Source: Candidatus Methylomirabilis sp. | GTDB lineage: Bacteria > Methylomirabilota > Methylomirabilia > Methylomirabilales > JACPAU01 | NCBI GenBank assembly: GCA_036000645.1 | Contig: DASYVA010000226.1 | Location: 1 to 43,906, forward strand | Direction: 5' to 3' | Length of the DNA: 43,906 bases | Part shown: piece by piece, positions 31,229 to 41,477 of the stretch | Numbering within the stretch: the first letter of the stretch is position 1 | Layout of the letters: the number at the start of each line of letters is the position of its first letter | Made by a program: the position numbers and the translations under genes | The notes under the pieces: model-generated | Told to the model about the DNA's origin: nothing | Databases searched by the model: none | Seen by the model: the letters and a program-made list of their open reading frames with translations, nothing else

Positions 31229-32430
31229 GGCGCCTCAGATCTCCCCGGCTTCTGCTCGGCGGCAGCCTCCTCCTGGTGTGCCTGCTCCCGCTCGGGGACG
31301 CTCCAGCGGCGCGCCAGACGGCACGGCTCTCCGAAACCCAGAAGGAGCTGCAGGCGGTTCAGCGGGAGCTGGCCGAAGAGCGCCGGCGGGCCCAGGAGGC
31401 CGGCCGCCGTGAGGGGGCGCTCGCCCGGGATCTCGAGCGGGTGGAGGCCGTGCTGGCAGCCAAGACCGGCGAGCTCAAGCGCCTCGAGGCCCGGGCCGCC
31501 GCCGAAAGCCGCGAGGTGGCTGCACTGACCCGGGAGCTCGCGCGGGCGGACCGGCGCCTGAAACGGACCGAGCACCTGCTCGCCCAGCGCCTCCGGGCCC
31601 TCTACAAGCAGGGTCGCCTCGGGACGGTGCAGGTTCTGCTCACGGCGGGTTCCGCGGAGGAGGTGGCCCGGCGGGCCAAATACCTGGCCGCGATCGCGGT
31701 GCAGGACCGGGAGTTGATCGCCAGGCACCGGGCAGCTCTGGCGGAGCTCGGCGAGCAGCGAAAGGCCGTCCGGGCGGGGGTCACGCAGCTGGCGGAGCGG
31801 CGGAACGCGCTGCAGGACGCCCGGCAGGAGATTGCCAGCGAGCAGTGGAGACGGCGGATCCTCCTGGCGAAGGTCCGGGAGGAGAGGCAGGGCCACCTGA
31901 CCGCTGTCCGGGAACTCGAGGCGGCGGCGGGCGAGCTCCAGGCCCTGCTGAACCGGTTGCGACTCGAGGAGCGGGCGCGCCGCCGGCCCGCCGCACCAGG
32001 GGAATCGCCGCTCGACGGAGCCCTGGCGGCGCTGCGGGGGCGCCTCCCCTGGCCCACGGCGGGCCGGGTCATCTCCGCCTTCGGACGCCAGGACCACCCC
32101 CGGTTCCGGACCGTGACCTTCAACCGCGGGGTCGGGATCCGGGCCACCGCCGGAGAGGGGGTCCGGGCGGTCTTCCGGGGCACCGTGGCTTTCGCCGACT
32201 GGTTCCAGGGGTACGGCAGGCTCGTCATCCTGGACCACGGCGGCGGGATGTACACCCTCTACGCCCACCTGGCAGACCTTCTGATCCGGGCGGGCCAGGA
32301 GGTCCAGGCGGGGCAACTCATCGGGACCGTTGGGGAAAGCGGGTCCCTCGACGGCCCCCAGCTCTACTTCGAGATCCGGGTCCGGGGGAAGCCCGAGGAT
32401 CCCCTGGTCTGGTTGCAGTCCCGGCCCTAG
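31225..32430 (+). CDS. envC: EnvC-like murein hydrolase activator with degenerate LytM domain
   Basis: A 401-residue exported protein: signal peptide (about 1-29), long coiled coil (about 30-250) and C-terminal LytM domain (about 275-400). The LytM zinc site is lost: NRGVGI stands where HxGxD should be, and LYFEIR replaces HLHFEIR. YAHL is kept. That is the signature of EnvC/NlpD-type activators, which switch on amidases without cutting wall themselves. The coupling to ftsEX fits EnvC, which FtsX recruits. No AmiA/B-type amidase is in the window. Confidence 0.93.
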   Translation: MRRLRSPRLLLGGSLLLVCLLPLGDAPAARQTARLSETQKELQAVQRELAEERRRAQEAGRREGALARDLERVEAVLAAKTGELKRLEARAAAESREVAALTRELARADRRLKRTEHLLAQRLRALYKQGRLGTVQVLLTAGSAEEVARRAKYLAAIAVQDRELIARHRAALAELGEQRKAVRAGVTQLAERRNALQDARQEIASEQWRRRILLAKVREERQGHLTAVRELEAAAGELQALLNRLRLEERARRRPAAPGESPLDGALAALRGRLPWPTAGRVISAFGRQDHPRFRTVTFNRGVGIRATAGEGVRAVFRGTVAFADWFQGYGRLVILDHGGGMYTLYAHLADLLIRAGQEVQAGQLIGTVGESGSLDGPQLYFEIRVRGKPEDPLVWLQSRP

Positions 32431-32491
32431 CGGTCGGGGCGGTGGGCGGCAGGAGCCGCCGGCGCGCCGGGCAGGCGCGGGAGGAGTGGGC

Positions 32492-33805
32492 ATGGGATCG
32501 CAGCGGTGGCGGGGCAAGGCCCGGACAGCCGTGGTGGGCCTCGCCCTCATCCTGGTCATCATTGCGAGTGGCGCACGCCATGGGGTGGTCGCCACCGACG
32601 AGGCGTACGAGAAGCTCAAAGTCTTCACGGAGGTCCTGACCCTCATTCAGGCCAACTACGTGGAGGAGGTGCACTCCAAGGATCTGGTCTACGGCGCGAT
32701 CCGCGGGATGCTGGAGACGTTGGACCCGCATTCCTCCTTCATGCCCCCCGAGGTCTACCGGGAGATGCAGGTGGAGACCCAGGGCTCCTTCGGAGGGCTC
32801 GGGATCGAGATCACGGTCCGGGACCGGCAGCTCACCGTGGTCTCCCCCATCGAGGGGACACCCGCGGACCAGGCCGGCATCCTGACCGGGGACCGGATCG
32901 TGAAGATCAACGGCGAGCCGACCAAGGACATGACCCTCATCGAGGCGGTGCGGAAACTCCGGGGGCCGCGGGGGAGCCAGGTCACCATTACCATCATGCG
33001 GGAGGGGTTCACCGAGGGACGGGACTTCGCCATCACCCGGGAGATCATCGAGGTCCACAGCGTCCGATCCTTCGACCTGGGGGACAAGATCGGCTACATC
33101 CGGCTGGGCTCCTTTCAGGAGAAGACCGCGCGCGACCTGGAGCGGGCGCTGGAGCAGTTCCAATCGAGCGGGGCGCAGGCGCTGGTTCTGGACCTCCGCA
33201 ATAACCCCGGCGGCCTCCTGAGCCAGGCGGTCCAGGTCGCGGACCTCTTCCTCAAGAAGGGGCAGCTCATCGTCTACACCGAGGGGCGGGCCCGGAACCA
33301 GGATCTCCGCTTCAGCGCGGAGCACACCAAGAACCTCCCCCAGGTTCCCATGGTCCTCCTGGTGAACGGGGGCTCGGCCAGTGCCTCGGAGATCGTCGCC
33401 GGGGCCCTGCAAGACCATAAGCGGGCCGTCATCCTCGGCACCACGACCTTCGGGAAGGGCTCGGTCCAGACGGTAATCCCCCTGAACGACGGGTCGGGGC
33501 TGCGCCTGACCACGGCCAAGTACTTCACGCCGCGCGGCGAGACCATCCACGGGAAGGGGATCACGCCGGACATCCTCGTGGAGCCGCCCAAGCCCACCGT
33601 GACCGCCCAGGCTCCCCCCCGGCCTGAGGGGGGGCCCTCCCCGCGGGAGCGAAAGATCGGTGAGGAGGAGGGGGACACCTCCCAGCCGCTCGGCCGGCGG
33701 GCCCCGGACCTGAAGGCCGACATCCAGCTGGCCCGGGCGGTGGATATCCTGAAGGCCAACCTCATCCTGGATCGGGGAGGGACCGGCACCCAGGCGTCCC
33801 GGTGA
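32492..33805 (+). CDS. ctpA: C-terminal processing peptidase (S41 family)
   Basis: A 437-residue exported protease with an N-terminal signal anchor (about 12-30). A cap helix region ending LDPHSSFMPPEVY leads into a PDZ domain (about 100-175, GGLGIEITVRDRQL) and the S41 core. The catalytic Ser is in NGGSASASEIVAGAL, and the Lys is in TTFGKGSVQT. The C terminus is Pro- and Glu-rich. GGAGG-like sequence precedes ATG 32492. Such proteases cut C termini of envelope proteins or wall hydrolases, and the genes commonly lie downstream of ftsEX-envC. Confidence 0.96.
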   Translation: MGSQRWRGKARTAVVGLALILVIIASGARHGVVATDEAYEKLKVFTEVLTLIQANYVEEVHSKDLVYGAIRGMLETLDPHSSFMPPEVYREMQVETQGSFGGLGIEITVRDRQLTVVSPIEGTPADQAGILTGDRIVKINGEPTKDMTLIEAVRKLRGPRGSQVTITIMREGFTEGRDFAITREIIEVHSVRSFDLGDKIGYIRLGSFQEKTARDLERALEQFQSSGAQALVLDLRNNPGGLLSQAVQVADLFLKKGQLIVYTEGRARNQDLRFSAEHTKNLPQVPMVLLVNGGSASASEIVAGALQDHKRAVILGTTTFGKGSVQTVIPLNDGSGLRLTTAKYFTPRGETIHGKGITPDILVEPPKPTVTAQAPPRPEGGPSPRERKIGEEEGDTSQPLGRRAPDLKADIQLARAVDILKANLILDRGGTGTQASR

Positions 33806-33830
33806 CAGCGCCCGGGACTCCCCGCGAGCC

Positions 33831-34931
<1,101 letters not shown>

Positions 34932-35000
34932 CCAGCCTCCCCCAAAACCTCCCGTGGCCGGCCGGCGCGGGGACCGCCCGAGGGGTGGAGGGGGAACGCG

Positions 35001-35027
35001 TCCGGTGTGCGGAATGCACCGCACGGA
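35001..35027. terminator. hairpin between convergent tsaD and the SurA-like gene
   Basis: TCCG (35001-35004) and TGCGG (35008-35012), loop AATGCA, CCGCA (35019-35023) and CGGA (35024-35027) make a 9-bp stem with a 3-base bulge. It lies in the 139-bp gap between two converging genes, where a two-way terminator would be expected. No T-tract follows on either strand, so intrinsic termination is uncertain. Confidence 0.35.
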
Positions 35028-35070
35028 TCGGCGAGGCCGACGCAGCAGATGGGTCCCGTTCAAGGACAGC

Positions 35071-36045
35071 CTAGGGGAATTTGACTTCGATGTAGGCCTT
35101 CTGGCGGAGCTCGGCGAGGTAGTCCTGGTAGCGCTTCTGGACCTTCTGCCGGAAGAGCCGGTCGCGGATCCGGTCGCGCGCCTGCGCGAAAGAGACGATC
35201 GGGGCCTCCTTGGCCTCGACGAGGAGGATGTTGTACCCGGCGGCCGTCCGGATCGGCGTGCTCATTTCCCCTGGGAGCAGGGCGAACGCCACGCGCTCCA
35301 GCTCGGGGGCCAACTCCCCCTGGCGCAGGACGCCGAGCTCGCCCCCCTGCGCCGCCGTCGGCGCGTCGGAGTATCGGGTGGCCACCGCCGCGAAGGGTGT
35401 GCCCGCCATCAGGGCCGCCAGCGCCTCCGACGTCCGGCTGGCCGCTGCCGCCTCGGCCTCGGGATCCCCCGCCTTCGGCACCGCCACCAGGAGATGCCGG
35501 AGCTGCACCTGGCCGGTCAGGGCGAACTCCTGGGGGTGGGTCCGATAGTGGGTCTCCAGCTCCGCGTCGGTCAGGATGATGCTCCCCCGGACCTTGCGGG
35601 CCAGGAGCTTCCCGATCGCCAGCTGGTGCTGGAGGCGCTGGCGGAACTGGGGGGGGGTGAGGCGCTCCCGACGAAGCGCCGCCTCCAGCGCCGCGTCGTC
35701 CGGCAGGGCATTCTGGGCCTTGAGCTCTTCCAGGGCGGCGGTCACCTCCGCCGGCTCCACCCGGATCGCCTCCCGCGCAACCTCCTGGAGGAGGAGGCGC
35801 CGCTCGATGAGCTCCTCCAGGATCTGTCGCTCCGGGGCGGTGGGGGCAAGCGGGGCCGGGCCTTCCCCCGCGGCGACGAGGCGCGCCGCGGCCGCCCGAC
35901 CCTCCTCCTGCAGCTCGGTGAGGGTGATGACCTCCTCATTCACCACGGCCACCACCCGCTCGACGGTCACGGCAGAGGCGTGGCCGAGCAGGAGGGCTGG
36001 GGCGGCAACGGCCCCGAGGCCCAGAGCCCTGATGCGCCGCCTCAC
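35071..36045 (-). CDS. SurA-like periplasmic peptidyl-prolyl isomerase
   Basis: A 324-residue exported chaperone: signal peptide (about 1-25), SurA-type N domain (VVNEEVITLTELQ to about 170, helical) and one rotamase domain (about 180-290, QLRHLLVAVP, GGELGVLRQGELAPE and TAAGYNILLVE). SurA helps outer-membrane proteins fold, supporting a diderm cell. The start is GTG 36045 in a GTGA overlap with the upstream rotamase gene, so they are co-translated. E. coli SurA has two rotamase domains; this has one. Confidence 0.92.
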   Translation of the reverse strand: MRRRIRALGLGAVAAPALLLGHASAVTVERVVAVVNEEVITLTELQEEGRAAAARLVAAGEGPAPLAPTAPERQILEELIERRLLLQEVAREAIRVEPAEVTAALEELKAQNALPDDAALEAALRRERLTPPQFRQRLQHQLAIGKLLARKVRGSIILTDAELETHYRTHPQEFALTGQVQLRHLLVAVPKAGDPEAEAAAASRTSEALAALMAGTPFAAVATRYSDAPTAAQGGELGVLRQGELAPELERVAFALLPGEMSTPIRTAAGYNILLVEAKEAPIVSFAQARDRIRDRLFRQKVQKRYQDYLAELRQKAYIEVKFP

Positions 36046-36950
36046 TTGGCCTCCGCGGGCGGGGGAGGGGTTGCCGGCAGGTCCGGGCCCGCCGGAGCGG
36101 CCCCCGGGGCCGCGATCGGGAGGAGCTGCTCCTGCACCTCGACCGTCGCGTGCTGCCGCAGTCCCTCCACGAAGGCGTCGAAGGCCGTCTGCTGGCGCTC
36201 CCCCAGGAGCCGCTGCTGCAGTTCCTCCCGGATCTGGGCGAGGGGGGCGGCGGGGCGCTCCTCCCGCCTCGTGACCCGGATGATATGGAACCCGAAGCGG
36301 GTCTTCACGGGAGCGCTCACCTCCCCCACCTTCAGGGCGTAGGCGGCCTTCTCGAACTCGGGGACCATAGTCCCACGCTCGATCGTCCCCAGGTCCCCCC
36401 CCTTCGCGCCGCTGACCTTGTCCAGAGAGAGGCGCCGGGCCAATCCCTCGAACGCCTCCTTCCCCTTCAGCCGCTCCACGACCTGCTGTGCCTCCCCCTC
36501 CGTCGCTACCAGGATGTGGCCGGCCCGAAGCCGATCCCGGCTGAACTCCTCCGGATGCCCCTCGTAGTAGGCCTGCACGTCCCCCTCCGGCACTTGGACC
36601 TTATCGGAGATCTCCTCCTTGAGGAGGGTCTGGAGCATCATCTGCTCCTTCACCTGCCGCACCCGATCCGTCACCACGGGGCGGCTGTCGATCTGGCGTC
36701 GCGCCGCCTCCTGCAGAAGGATCTCCCGCCGGATGAGGTCCTGGGCGTACCGCTTCTGTACATCGGCAGATTCCATCAGCATGTGCAGGTGGGCCGGGAT
36801 CCGCTCCCGCTCCAGGTCCAGCCGGCGGCGGAATTCCGCCACCGTCACGCGGGTCTGGTTCACCCGAACCACCACCTGCTCCTCGGACCCGCCGGTGCAG
36901 GCCGCCAGGACGACTCCCCCCACCAGGACCCCCCACCGCCACCCTGTCAC
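36042..36950 (-). CDS. lipid-anchored PpiC-type rotamase/SurA-like chaperone
   Basis: A 302-residue protein with a lipobox (VLAAC, Cys18). A SurA/PrsA-like helical domain (about 28-135) leads to a rotamase domain (about 140-235, LRAGHILVATEG, GGDLGTIERGTMVPEFEKA, RFGFHIIRV) and a Pro-rich tail. The lipid anchor makes it PrsA-like in style. GTG 36950 has GGAGG seven bases upstream. The gene follows mfd by 63 bp and overlaps the SurA-like gene, so two related chaperones, one anchored and one free, are made together. Confidence 0.92.
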   Translation of the reverse strand: MTGWRWGVLVGGVVLAACTGGSEEQVVVRVNQTRVTVAEFRRRLDLERERIPAHLHMLMESADVQKRYAQDLIRREILLQEAARRQIDSRPVVTDRVRQVKEQMMLQTLLKEEISDKVQVPEGDVQAYYEGHPEEFSRDRLRAGHILVATEGEAQQVVERLKGKEAFEGLARRLSLDKVSGAKGGDLGTIERGTMVPEFEKAAYALKVGEVSAPVKTRFGFHIIRVTRREERPAAPLAQIREELQQRLLGERQQTAFDAFVEGLRQHATVEVQEQLLPIAAPGAAPAGPDLPATPPPPAEAK

Positions 36951-37013
36951 CGATCTGCCTCCTGCGCGGCTCCGCCGCGCCGTGCCTGCCCTGCCCGCAT
37001 GGGTTGGGGCACC

Positions 37014-40000
37014 CTAACAGGTCCCCGCCAGCCGCCGCAATAGGTTTTTGACCGCAGCGGCCCGGGCTGCAGGGTCCTCCTCGCCCGAGTGCCACGTGAG
37101 CGTGTCCGCCGGGCCGTAGCGGAGGCGCCCGCGGGCCTCCCGGAGCAGCGCCGCCGCGGCCGCCCCGTCCACGGCCGGCTTCCCGTCCAGGCGGATCCGG
37201 ACGGCGGAAGGCCGGAGGTCCACCTCCACGGCACGCAGGCGGCGGGCGGCCAGGCGGAGCCCCATGCCGGTCAGCAGCCAGGTCGCCTCGGGCGGGAGGG
37301 GACCGAACCGGTCGCGGAGCTCCGCCCGAAGCTCCTCCAGGCCCTCCTCCCCCTCCGCCGCCGCCAGCCGCTTGTAGAGGGCGAGGCGGATCGCGGGGTC
37401 GTCCACGTAGGTGTCCGGGAGGAGCGCCTCGGCCGGGAGCCGGATGGCCGGGTCGACGGGACTTTCGGGGAGCTGGCCCCGAAGCTCCTGGATGGTCTCC
37501 TGGATGAGGCGGCAGTACAGATCGAAGCCCACCGCGGCGATCTGCCCGTGCTGCTCCGCCCCCAGGAGATTCCCCGCCCCCCGGATCTCCAGATCCCGGG
37601 CCGCGATCTTGAACCCGGAGCCCAGCTCGGTGAGCTCGGCGAGCGCCTGCAGGCGCCGGCGGGCCGCCTCGCTCAGCGCCTCCTCGCGGGGGACGAGGAG
37701 GTAGGCGTGGGCGCGGTGCCGGTCCCGCCCCACCCGCCCCCGGAGCTGGTAGAGCTGCGCGAGCCCGAAGCGGTCGGCCCGGTTCACGATGATGGTGTTG
37801 GCCGTGGGGATGTCCAGGCCGGACTCGATGATGGTGGTGCAGAGGAGCAGGTCGTACTTGCGGGCGTAGAAGTCCACCATGATCTTCTCGAGCGCCGCCT
37901 CCGGCTGCTGCCCGTGCGCGATGGCGACGCGCACGGTGGGGAGGAGCCGCTTCAGGTAGCGGCCCAGCGTCTGGATGCTCTCCACCCGGTTGTGGACGAA
38001 GAAGACCTGCCCCCCCCGGCCCAGTTCCTGCTCCACCGCCTCCTGGATCACGGCCGGGTCGAAGCGGCAGACGTAGGTCCGGATCGCCAGGCGATCCTCG
38101 GGGGGCGTCTCGATGGTGCTCATGTCCCGCACCCCGAGCATGCCCATGTGCAGCGTCCGGGGGATCGGGGTCGCGGTGAGGGTAAGGACGTCCACCTCCC
38201 GGCGGAGCTGCTTCAGCCGCTCCTTCGCCGCCACGCCGAAGCGCTGCTCCTCGTCCACCACGAGGAGGCCCAGATCGCGGAACCGGATATCCCGCTGGAG
38301 GAGCCGGTGCGTCCCGATGACGATGTCCACGGTCCCGTCCCGGAGGCCCTGGAGGACCGCCTCCTGCTCGCGGCGGCTCCGGAAGCGGGAGAGCATCTCG
38401 ACCCGGAGGGGGAAGGGCCCGAACCGCTCGCGGAAGGAGGCGAAATGCTGCATGGCGAGGACCGTGGTCGGAACCAGGACCGCCACCTGCTTGCCGTCCA
38501 TCGCGGCCTTGAAGGCGGCCCGCATGGCCACCTCGGTCTTCCCATAGCCCACGTCTCCACAGATGAGGCGGTCCATGGGGCCGGGCCGCTCCATGTCCGC
38601 CTTCACCGCCTGGATGGCCATGAGCTGATCCGCCGTCTCCTCGTAGGGGAAGGAGGCCTCGAACTCCCGCTGCCAGGGGGTGTCGGGGCTGAAGGCGTGC
38701 CCCGGCAGAATCTGCCGGGCGGCGTAGAGCTGCAGCAGTTCCTTCGCGAGGGCCCGGACCGTGGCCTTCACCCGAGCCTTGGCCTTGCCCCAGGCGGTCC
38801 CGCCGAGCCGGTCCAGCGCCGGCGGGGCGGCCGCCGCCCCGACGTACCGCTGGACCAGGCCCATCTTCTCCACGGGCACGTAGAGGCGGTCGCCGCTCGC
38901 GTACTCCAGGATCAGGTAGTCCCCGTCTCGCTCGCCGACGGTGAGGCGCTGCAATCCCTGGTAGCGGCCAATCCCGTGGTCCACGTGCACCACCAGGTCG
39001 CCGGGGACCATCTCCTCCAGGACGCGGAGGGCGGCGCCGGGCCGGGCGGCCTTGCGGGGAGGCGGCAGGCGGCGCGTCCCGAAGAGCTCCGCCTCCGTCA
39101 CCAGGATGGCCTTCAGGGCCGGGAACCGGAAGCCGCGGCTCACCTCGCCGATGGCGATGGTGAGCGGCCGCTCCGGCCCGGCCGCCACCCCCAGCGCGGC
39201 CCCGAGGGTGTGCTCCCGGAGGATCTCCTGGAGGCGGCGGGCCTGCGCGACGCTGCGCGCCACCAGCGTCACGGCGATGCCCTCCCGGAGCCATCGGGTC
39301 AGGTCCTCGAGGAACGGCTGAAGCCTCCCCTGATACGCCGGGATCGCCTCCGTCGCGCAGGCAAGCACCTCTCCCGGGACTCCCCCGGGGAGGGGAAAGG
39401 GGGAGAGGGCGACCCGGAGGCGGGAGGCGAGGCCGCCATGGAGCGTCTCCCAGGAGACGAGGCGGGAGCTCGCCGGAGGGACGGCGACGTCGGCTGCTGC
39501 CCACCGCGCATCCGCCAGGACGGCGGCCTCGTGGGCGGCCGCCGCCCTCGCTGCCACCTGGTCCGGGTCGTCCAGGAGGCAGAGGGCGTCTGCGGGGAGG
39601 TAATCGAGGAGGCTCGCCCCGCCGCCAGGAAAGCACGCCCGGTAGGCCGCGAGGCCCGGCGCGGCGCGCCCCTCCTCCAGCGCCTCCCGCAGGGAGGGAG
39701 GAACTCGGCCGTCCGGAAGGCGATCCAGGGCGGCAAGCGCTCCCTGCCGGGAATCCGGGTCGAGGAGGGTCTCCATCACCGGAAGGGCGAGGGCGCGCGG
39801 GAGGGGACCCAGCGAGCGCTGGCTCTCCGGGTCGAAGGTCCGAAGCGACTCGATGGCATCCCCGACGAACTCGACCCGGACGGGATGAGCCGCGAGGGGA
39901 GGGTACAGATCCAAGATCCCCCCTCGGAGGCTGAACTCCCCCGGCTCGGTGACCTGGGGGGAGCGGCGGTAGCCGATCCAGGTGAGGCGCTCCGCCAGCT

Positions 40001-40448
40001 CCTGGGGGGCAACGAGGCGCAGGGGGTACAGGTGAACGAGGGCCCGCTCGAGGGCCTCGGGCGTGAGGAAGCGGCCGATGGCGGCGGCGGCGGATGTCGT
40101 CACCAACCCCCGCCCTTCCCGCAGAAGCCTGAGCGCGTGCAGGCGCTCCGCGGTGAGCTCCGGGGGGAGGACGGCCCGGGCCGCGGGGTCGCCCGGGAGC
40201 TCGGGCAGGTGCCCCACGGCCGGGGCGCCCAGGTAGAAGCGGCAGTCGCGCGCGGCGGCCTCCGCCTCGGGGGCGGTTCCGGTCAGGAGCAGGGCCGCCC
40301 GGCCCGTGGCGCGGACACAGGCGGTCGCGAGCAATGCCCGGGAGGCCCCAGTGAGGCCGTGCAGGGTGAGGGTGGCCGGCGCCTGCACCTCCAGGCGGTG
40401 CGGCAGATCGAGGGCCGCCATCGTCCGTTTCAGGAGTGTCTCAGGCAT
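37014..40448 (-). CDS. mfd: transcription-repair coupling factor Mfd
   Basis: A 1144-residue translocase that removes stalled RNA polymerase and recruits UvrA. The UvrB-like N region is followed by the polymerase-interaction domain (VPGDLVVHVDHGIGRYQGLQ). The RecG-like motor has Walker A in CGDVGYGKTEVAMRAAF (about 628-644), DEEQRFG (about 730), TATPIPRTLHMG and RVGRDRHRAHAYLL. The TRCF domain ends it. ATG 40448 is taken; a GTG directly before it is an alternative. A G-rich site lies rather far upstream (about 17 bases). Length is normal. Confidence 0.97.
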   Translation of the reverse strand: MPETLLKRTMAALDLPHRLEVQAPATLTLHGLTGASRALLATACVRATGRAALLLTGTAPEAEAAARDCRFYLGAPAVGHLPELPGDPAARAVLPPELTAERLHALRLLREGRGLVTTSAAAAIGRFLTPEALERALVHLYPLRLVAPQELAERLTWIGYRRSPQVTEPGEFSLRGGILDLYPPLAAHPVRVEFVGDAIESLRTFDPESQRSLGPLPRALALPVMETLLDPDSRQGALAALDRLPDGRVPPSLREALEEGRAAPGLAAYRACFPGGGASLLDYLPADALCLLDDPDQVAARAAAAHEAAVLADARWAAADVAVPPASSRLVSWETLHGGLASRLRVALSPFPLPGGVPGEVLACATEAIPAYQGRLQPFLEDLTRWLREGIAVTLVARSVAQARRLQEILREHTLGAALGVAAGPERPLTIAIGEVSRGFRFPALKAILVTEAELFGTRRLPPPRKAARPGAALRVLEEMVPGDLVVHVDHGIGRYQGLQRLTVGERDGDYLILEYASGDRLYVPVEKMGLVQRYVGAAAAPPALDRLGGTAWGKAKARVKATVRALAKELLQLYAARQILPGHAFSPDTPWQREFEASFPYEETADQLMAIQAVKADMERPGPMDRLICGDVGYGKTEVAMRAAFKAAMDGKQVAVLVPTTVLAMQHFASFRERFGPFPLRVEMLSRFRSRREQEAVLQGLRDGTVDIVIGTHRLLQRDIRFRDLGLLVVDEEQRFGVAAKERLKQLRREVDVLTLTATPIPRTLHMGMLGVRDMSTIETPPEDRLAIRTYVCRFDPAVIQEAVEQELGRGGQVFFVHNRVESIQTLGRYLKRLLPTVRVAIAHGQQPEAALEKIMVDFYARKYDLLLCTTIIESGLDIPTANTIIVNRADRFGLAQLYQLRGRVGRDRHRAHAYLLVPREEALSEAARRRLQALAELTELGSGFKIAARDLEIRGAGNLLGAEQHGQIAAVGFDLYCRLIQETIQELRGQLPESPVDPAIRLPAEALLPDTYVDDPAIRLALYKRLAAAEGEEGLEELRAELRDRFGPLPPEATWLLTGMGLRLAARRLRAVEVDLRPSAVRIRLDGKPAVDGAAAAALLREARGRLRYGPADTLTWHSGEEDPAARAAAVKNLLRRLAGTC

Positions 40449-40520
40449 CACACCAACACAAATACCCCTCCCCGCCAGGGGCTCGCGGGGAGCCCCGGCA
40501 GCGAGGGGAGGCGCACCGCC

Positions 40521-41048
40521 CTACCGCTGACGGTGCCGCTCCAGGATGCGGGCGATGAGACCGGAGGTGGAGGCCCCCGGGGTCAGGGGAACCGACGTCA
40601 CCACCCCGCCCCGCGCCTCCACCGCCTCCCGCCCGATGATCTGGTCGGGGGCCCAGTCGGCCCCCTTCACCAGGACGTCCGGCTGCAGGGCCGCGACCAG
40701 CGCGGCCGGGTCCGGCTCGTCGAAGAGGACCACGAGGTCCACGGCGCCGAGCGCGGCCAGCACCTCGGCCCGCTCCGCCGCCGGGACGATGGGGCGACCG
40801 GGGCCCTTCGCCAGGCGGACGGAGGCGTCGCTGTTGAGTCCGACGACCAGGAGGTCCCCGAGGGCCCGGGCCGCGTCCAGGTACCGGACGTGACCGAGGT
40901 GCAGGAGGTCGAAGCACCCGTTGGTGAAGACGACCGTCTTCCCCGCGCGCTGCCACCGCCGCACGGCCGCAACGGCCGCCTTCCGATCCCGGATCTTCGC
41001 CGCAGAGCGGGAGACCGGACGCAGAGCGCCCTCGCGGCGGCGCCTCAC
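40521..41048 (-). CDS. rfaE2: heptose-1-phosphate adenylyltransferase-like protein (RfaE2 domain)
   Basis: A 175-residue nucleotidyltransferase. [20 protein letters not shown] contains the HxGH motif for nucleotide transfer, and [14 protein letters not shown] and [16 protein letters not shown] match the RfaE domain II that makes ADP-heptose from D-glycero-beta-D-manno-heptose 1-phosphate. It implies an LPS-type or other heptose glycan. The kinase half of HldE is not here. GTG 41048 overlaps the DUF2007 stop (GTGA). No other LPS genes are in the window, so a related glycerol- or sugar-phosphate substrate cannot be excluded. Confidence 0.88.
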   Translation of the reverse strand: MRRRREGALRPVSRSAAKIRDRKAAVAAVRRWQRAGKTVVFTNGCFDLLHLGHVRYLDAARALGDLLVVGLNSDASVRLAKGPGRPIVPAAERAEVLAALGAVDLVVLFDEPDPAALVAALQPDVLVKGADWAPDQIIGREAVEARGGVVTSVPLTPGASTSGLIARILERHRQR

Positions 41049-41302
41049 TCCCCCTCCACCGGCGCCCCGCAGGGCCAGAGCACGCCGTCCGCCATGGCCT
41101 GGGCGATCAGGCGCTTCGCCTTCGCCACATACGGAGGCGGGACCAGCACCTGGATCTCCCCGAGGGGGCCGAGGCTGAGTCCGGCGTAGCCCGCCACGCG
41201 CATCGAGCGGAGGCGGCAGGGCACGCTTCCCCCCTGCAGGACCTGGCGGATCCGCTCGGCGTGGAGCTCCTCGTACGTCACGTATGCGGGCGTGAATTCC
41301 AT
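41045..41302 (-). CDS. DUF2007-type putative signal-transducing protein
   Basis: An 85-residue soluble protein: [18 protein letters not shown], then a strand-turn region and [19 protein letters not shown], the ferredoxin-like pattern of DUF2007, where two halves flank a variable turn. The ATG at 41302 gives the family start. A -10 box ends only 11 bases before it, so the mRNA may be nearly leaderless. It is first in the run with rfaE2, mfd and the two chaperones. Biochemical role unknown. Confidence 0.75.
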   Translation of the reverse strand: MEFTPAYVTYEELHAERIRQVLQGGSVPCRLRSMRVAGYAGLSLGPLGEIQVLVPPPYVAKAKRLIAQAMADGVLWPCGAPVEGE

Positions 41303-41312
41303 CCGGCGGAAC

Positions 41313-41341
41313 ACTATAGCACGCGGGGGCCGGGGCGCCAA
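41313..41341 (-). promoter_or_regulatory. promoter of the DUF2007/rfaE2/mfd operon
   Basis: Minus-strand TTGGCG (plus 41336-41341), 17-bp spacer, TATAGT (plus 41313-41318). The predicted start near 41306 leaves only about four bases before ATG 41302, so translation may be leaderless. Confidence 0.6.
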
Positions 41342-41346
41342 CGGCC

Positions 41347-41375
41347 TTGCCTTTCGCGTCGGCCGGCCCTATAAG
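41347..41375 (+). promoter_or_regulatory. promoter of the ECF sigma factor operon
   Basis: TTGCCT (41347-41352), 17-bp spacer, TATAAG (41370-41375). Its -35 is only 5 bp from the -35 of the divergent DUF2007 promoter, so the two may compete or share regulation. The leader would be about 100 bases. Confidence 0.6.
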
Positions 41376-41477
41376 CCGGCAGAGGGGAAGCTAAGCGGCC
41401 GGGGGCCGAACGGGTCTAAAAGTATTGAAGAAATCCGGGGGACGGCGACGGGGACGGCGGTCGCCGGGAGGGGCTGG

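Noticed and set aside
37089-41189. A very long plus-strand open frame (over 1300 codons) opposite mfd and its neighbours
   Set aside because: It is antisense to mfd, rfaE2 and DUF2007, which carry clear family motifs. Its translation is low-complexity Arg/Gly/Leu/His-rich without domains, as expected from GC-rich antisense frames.
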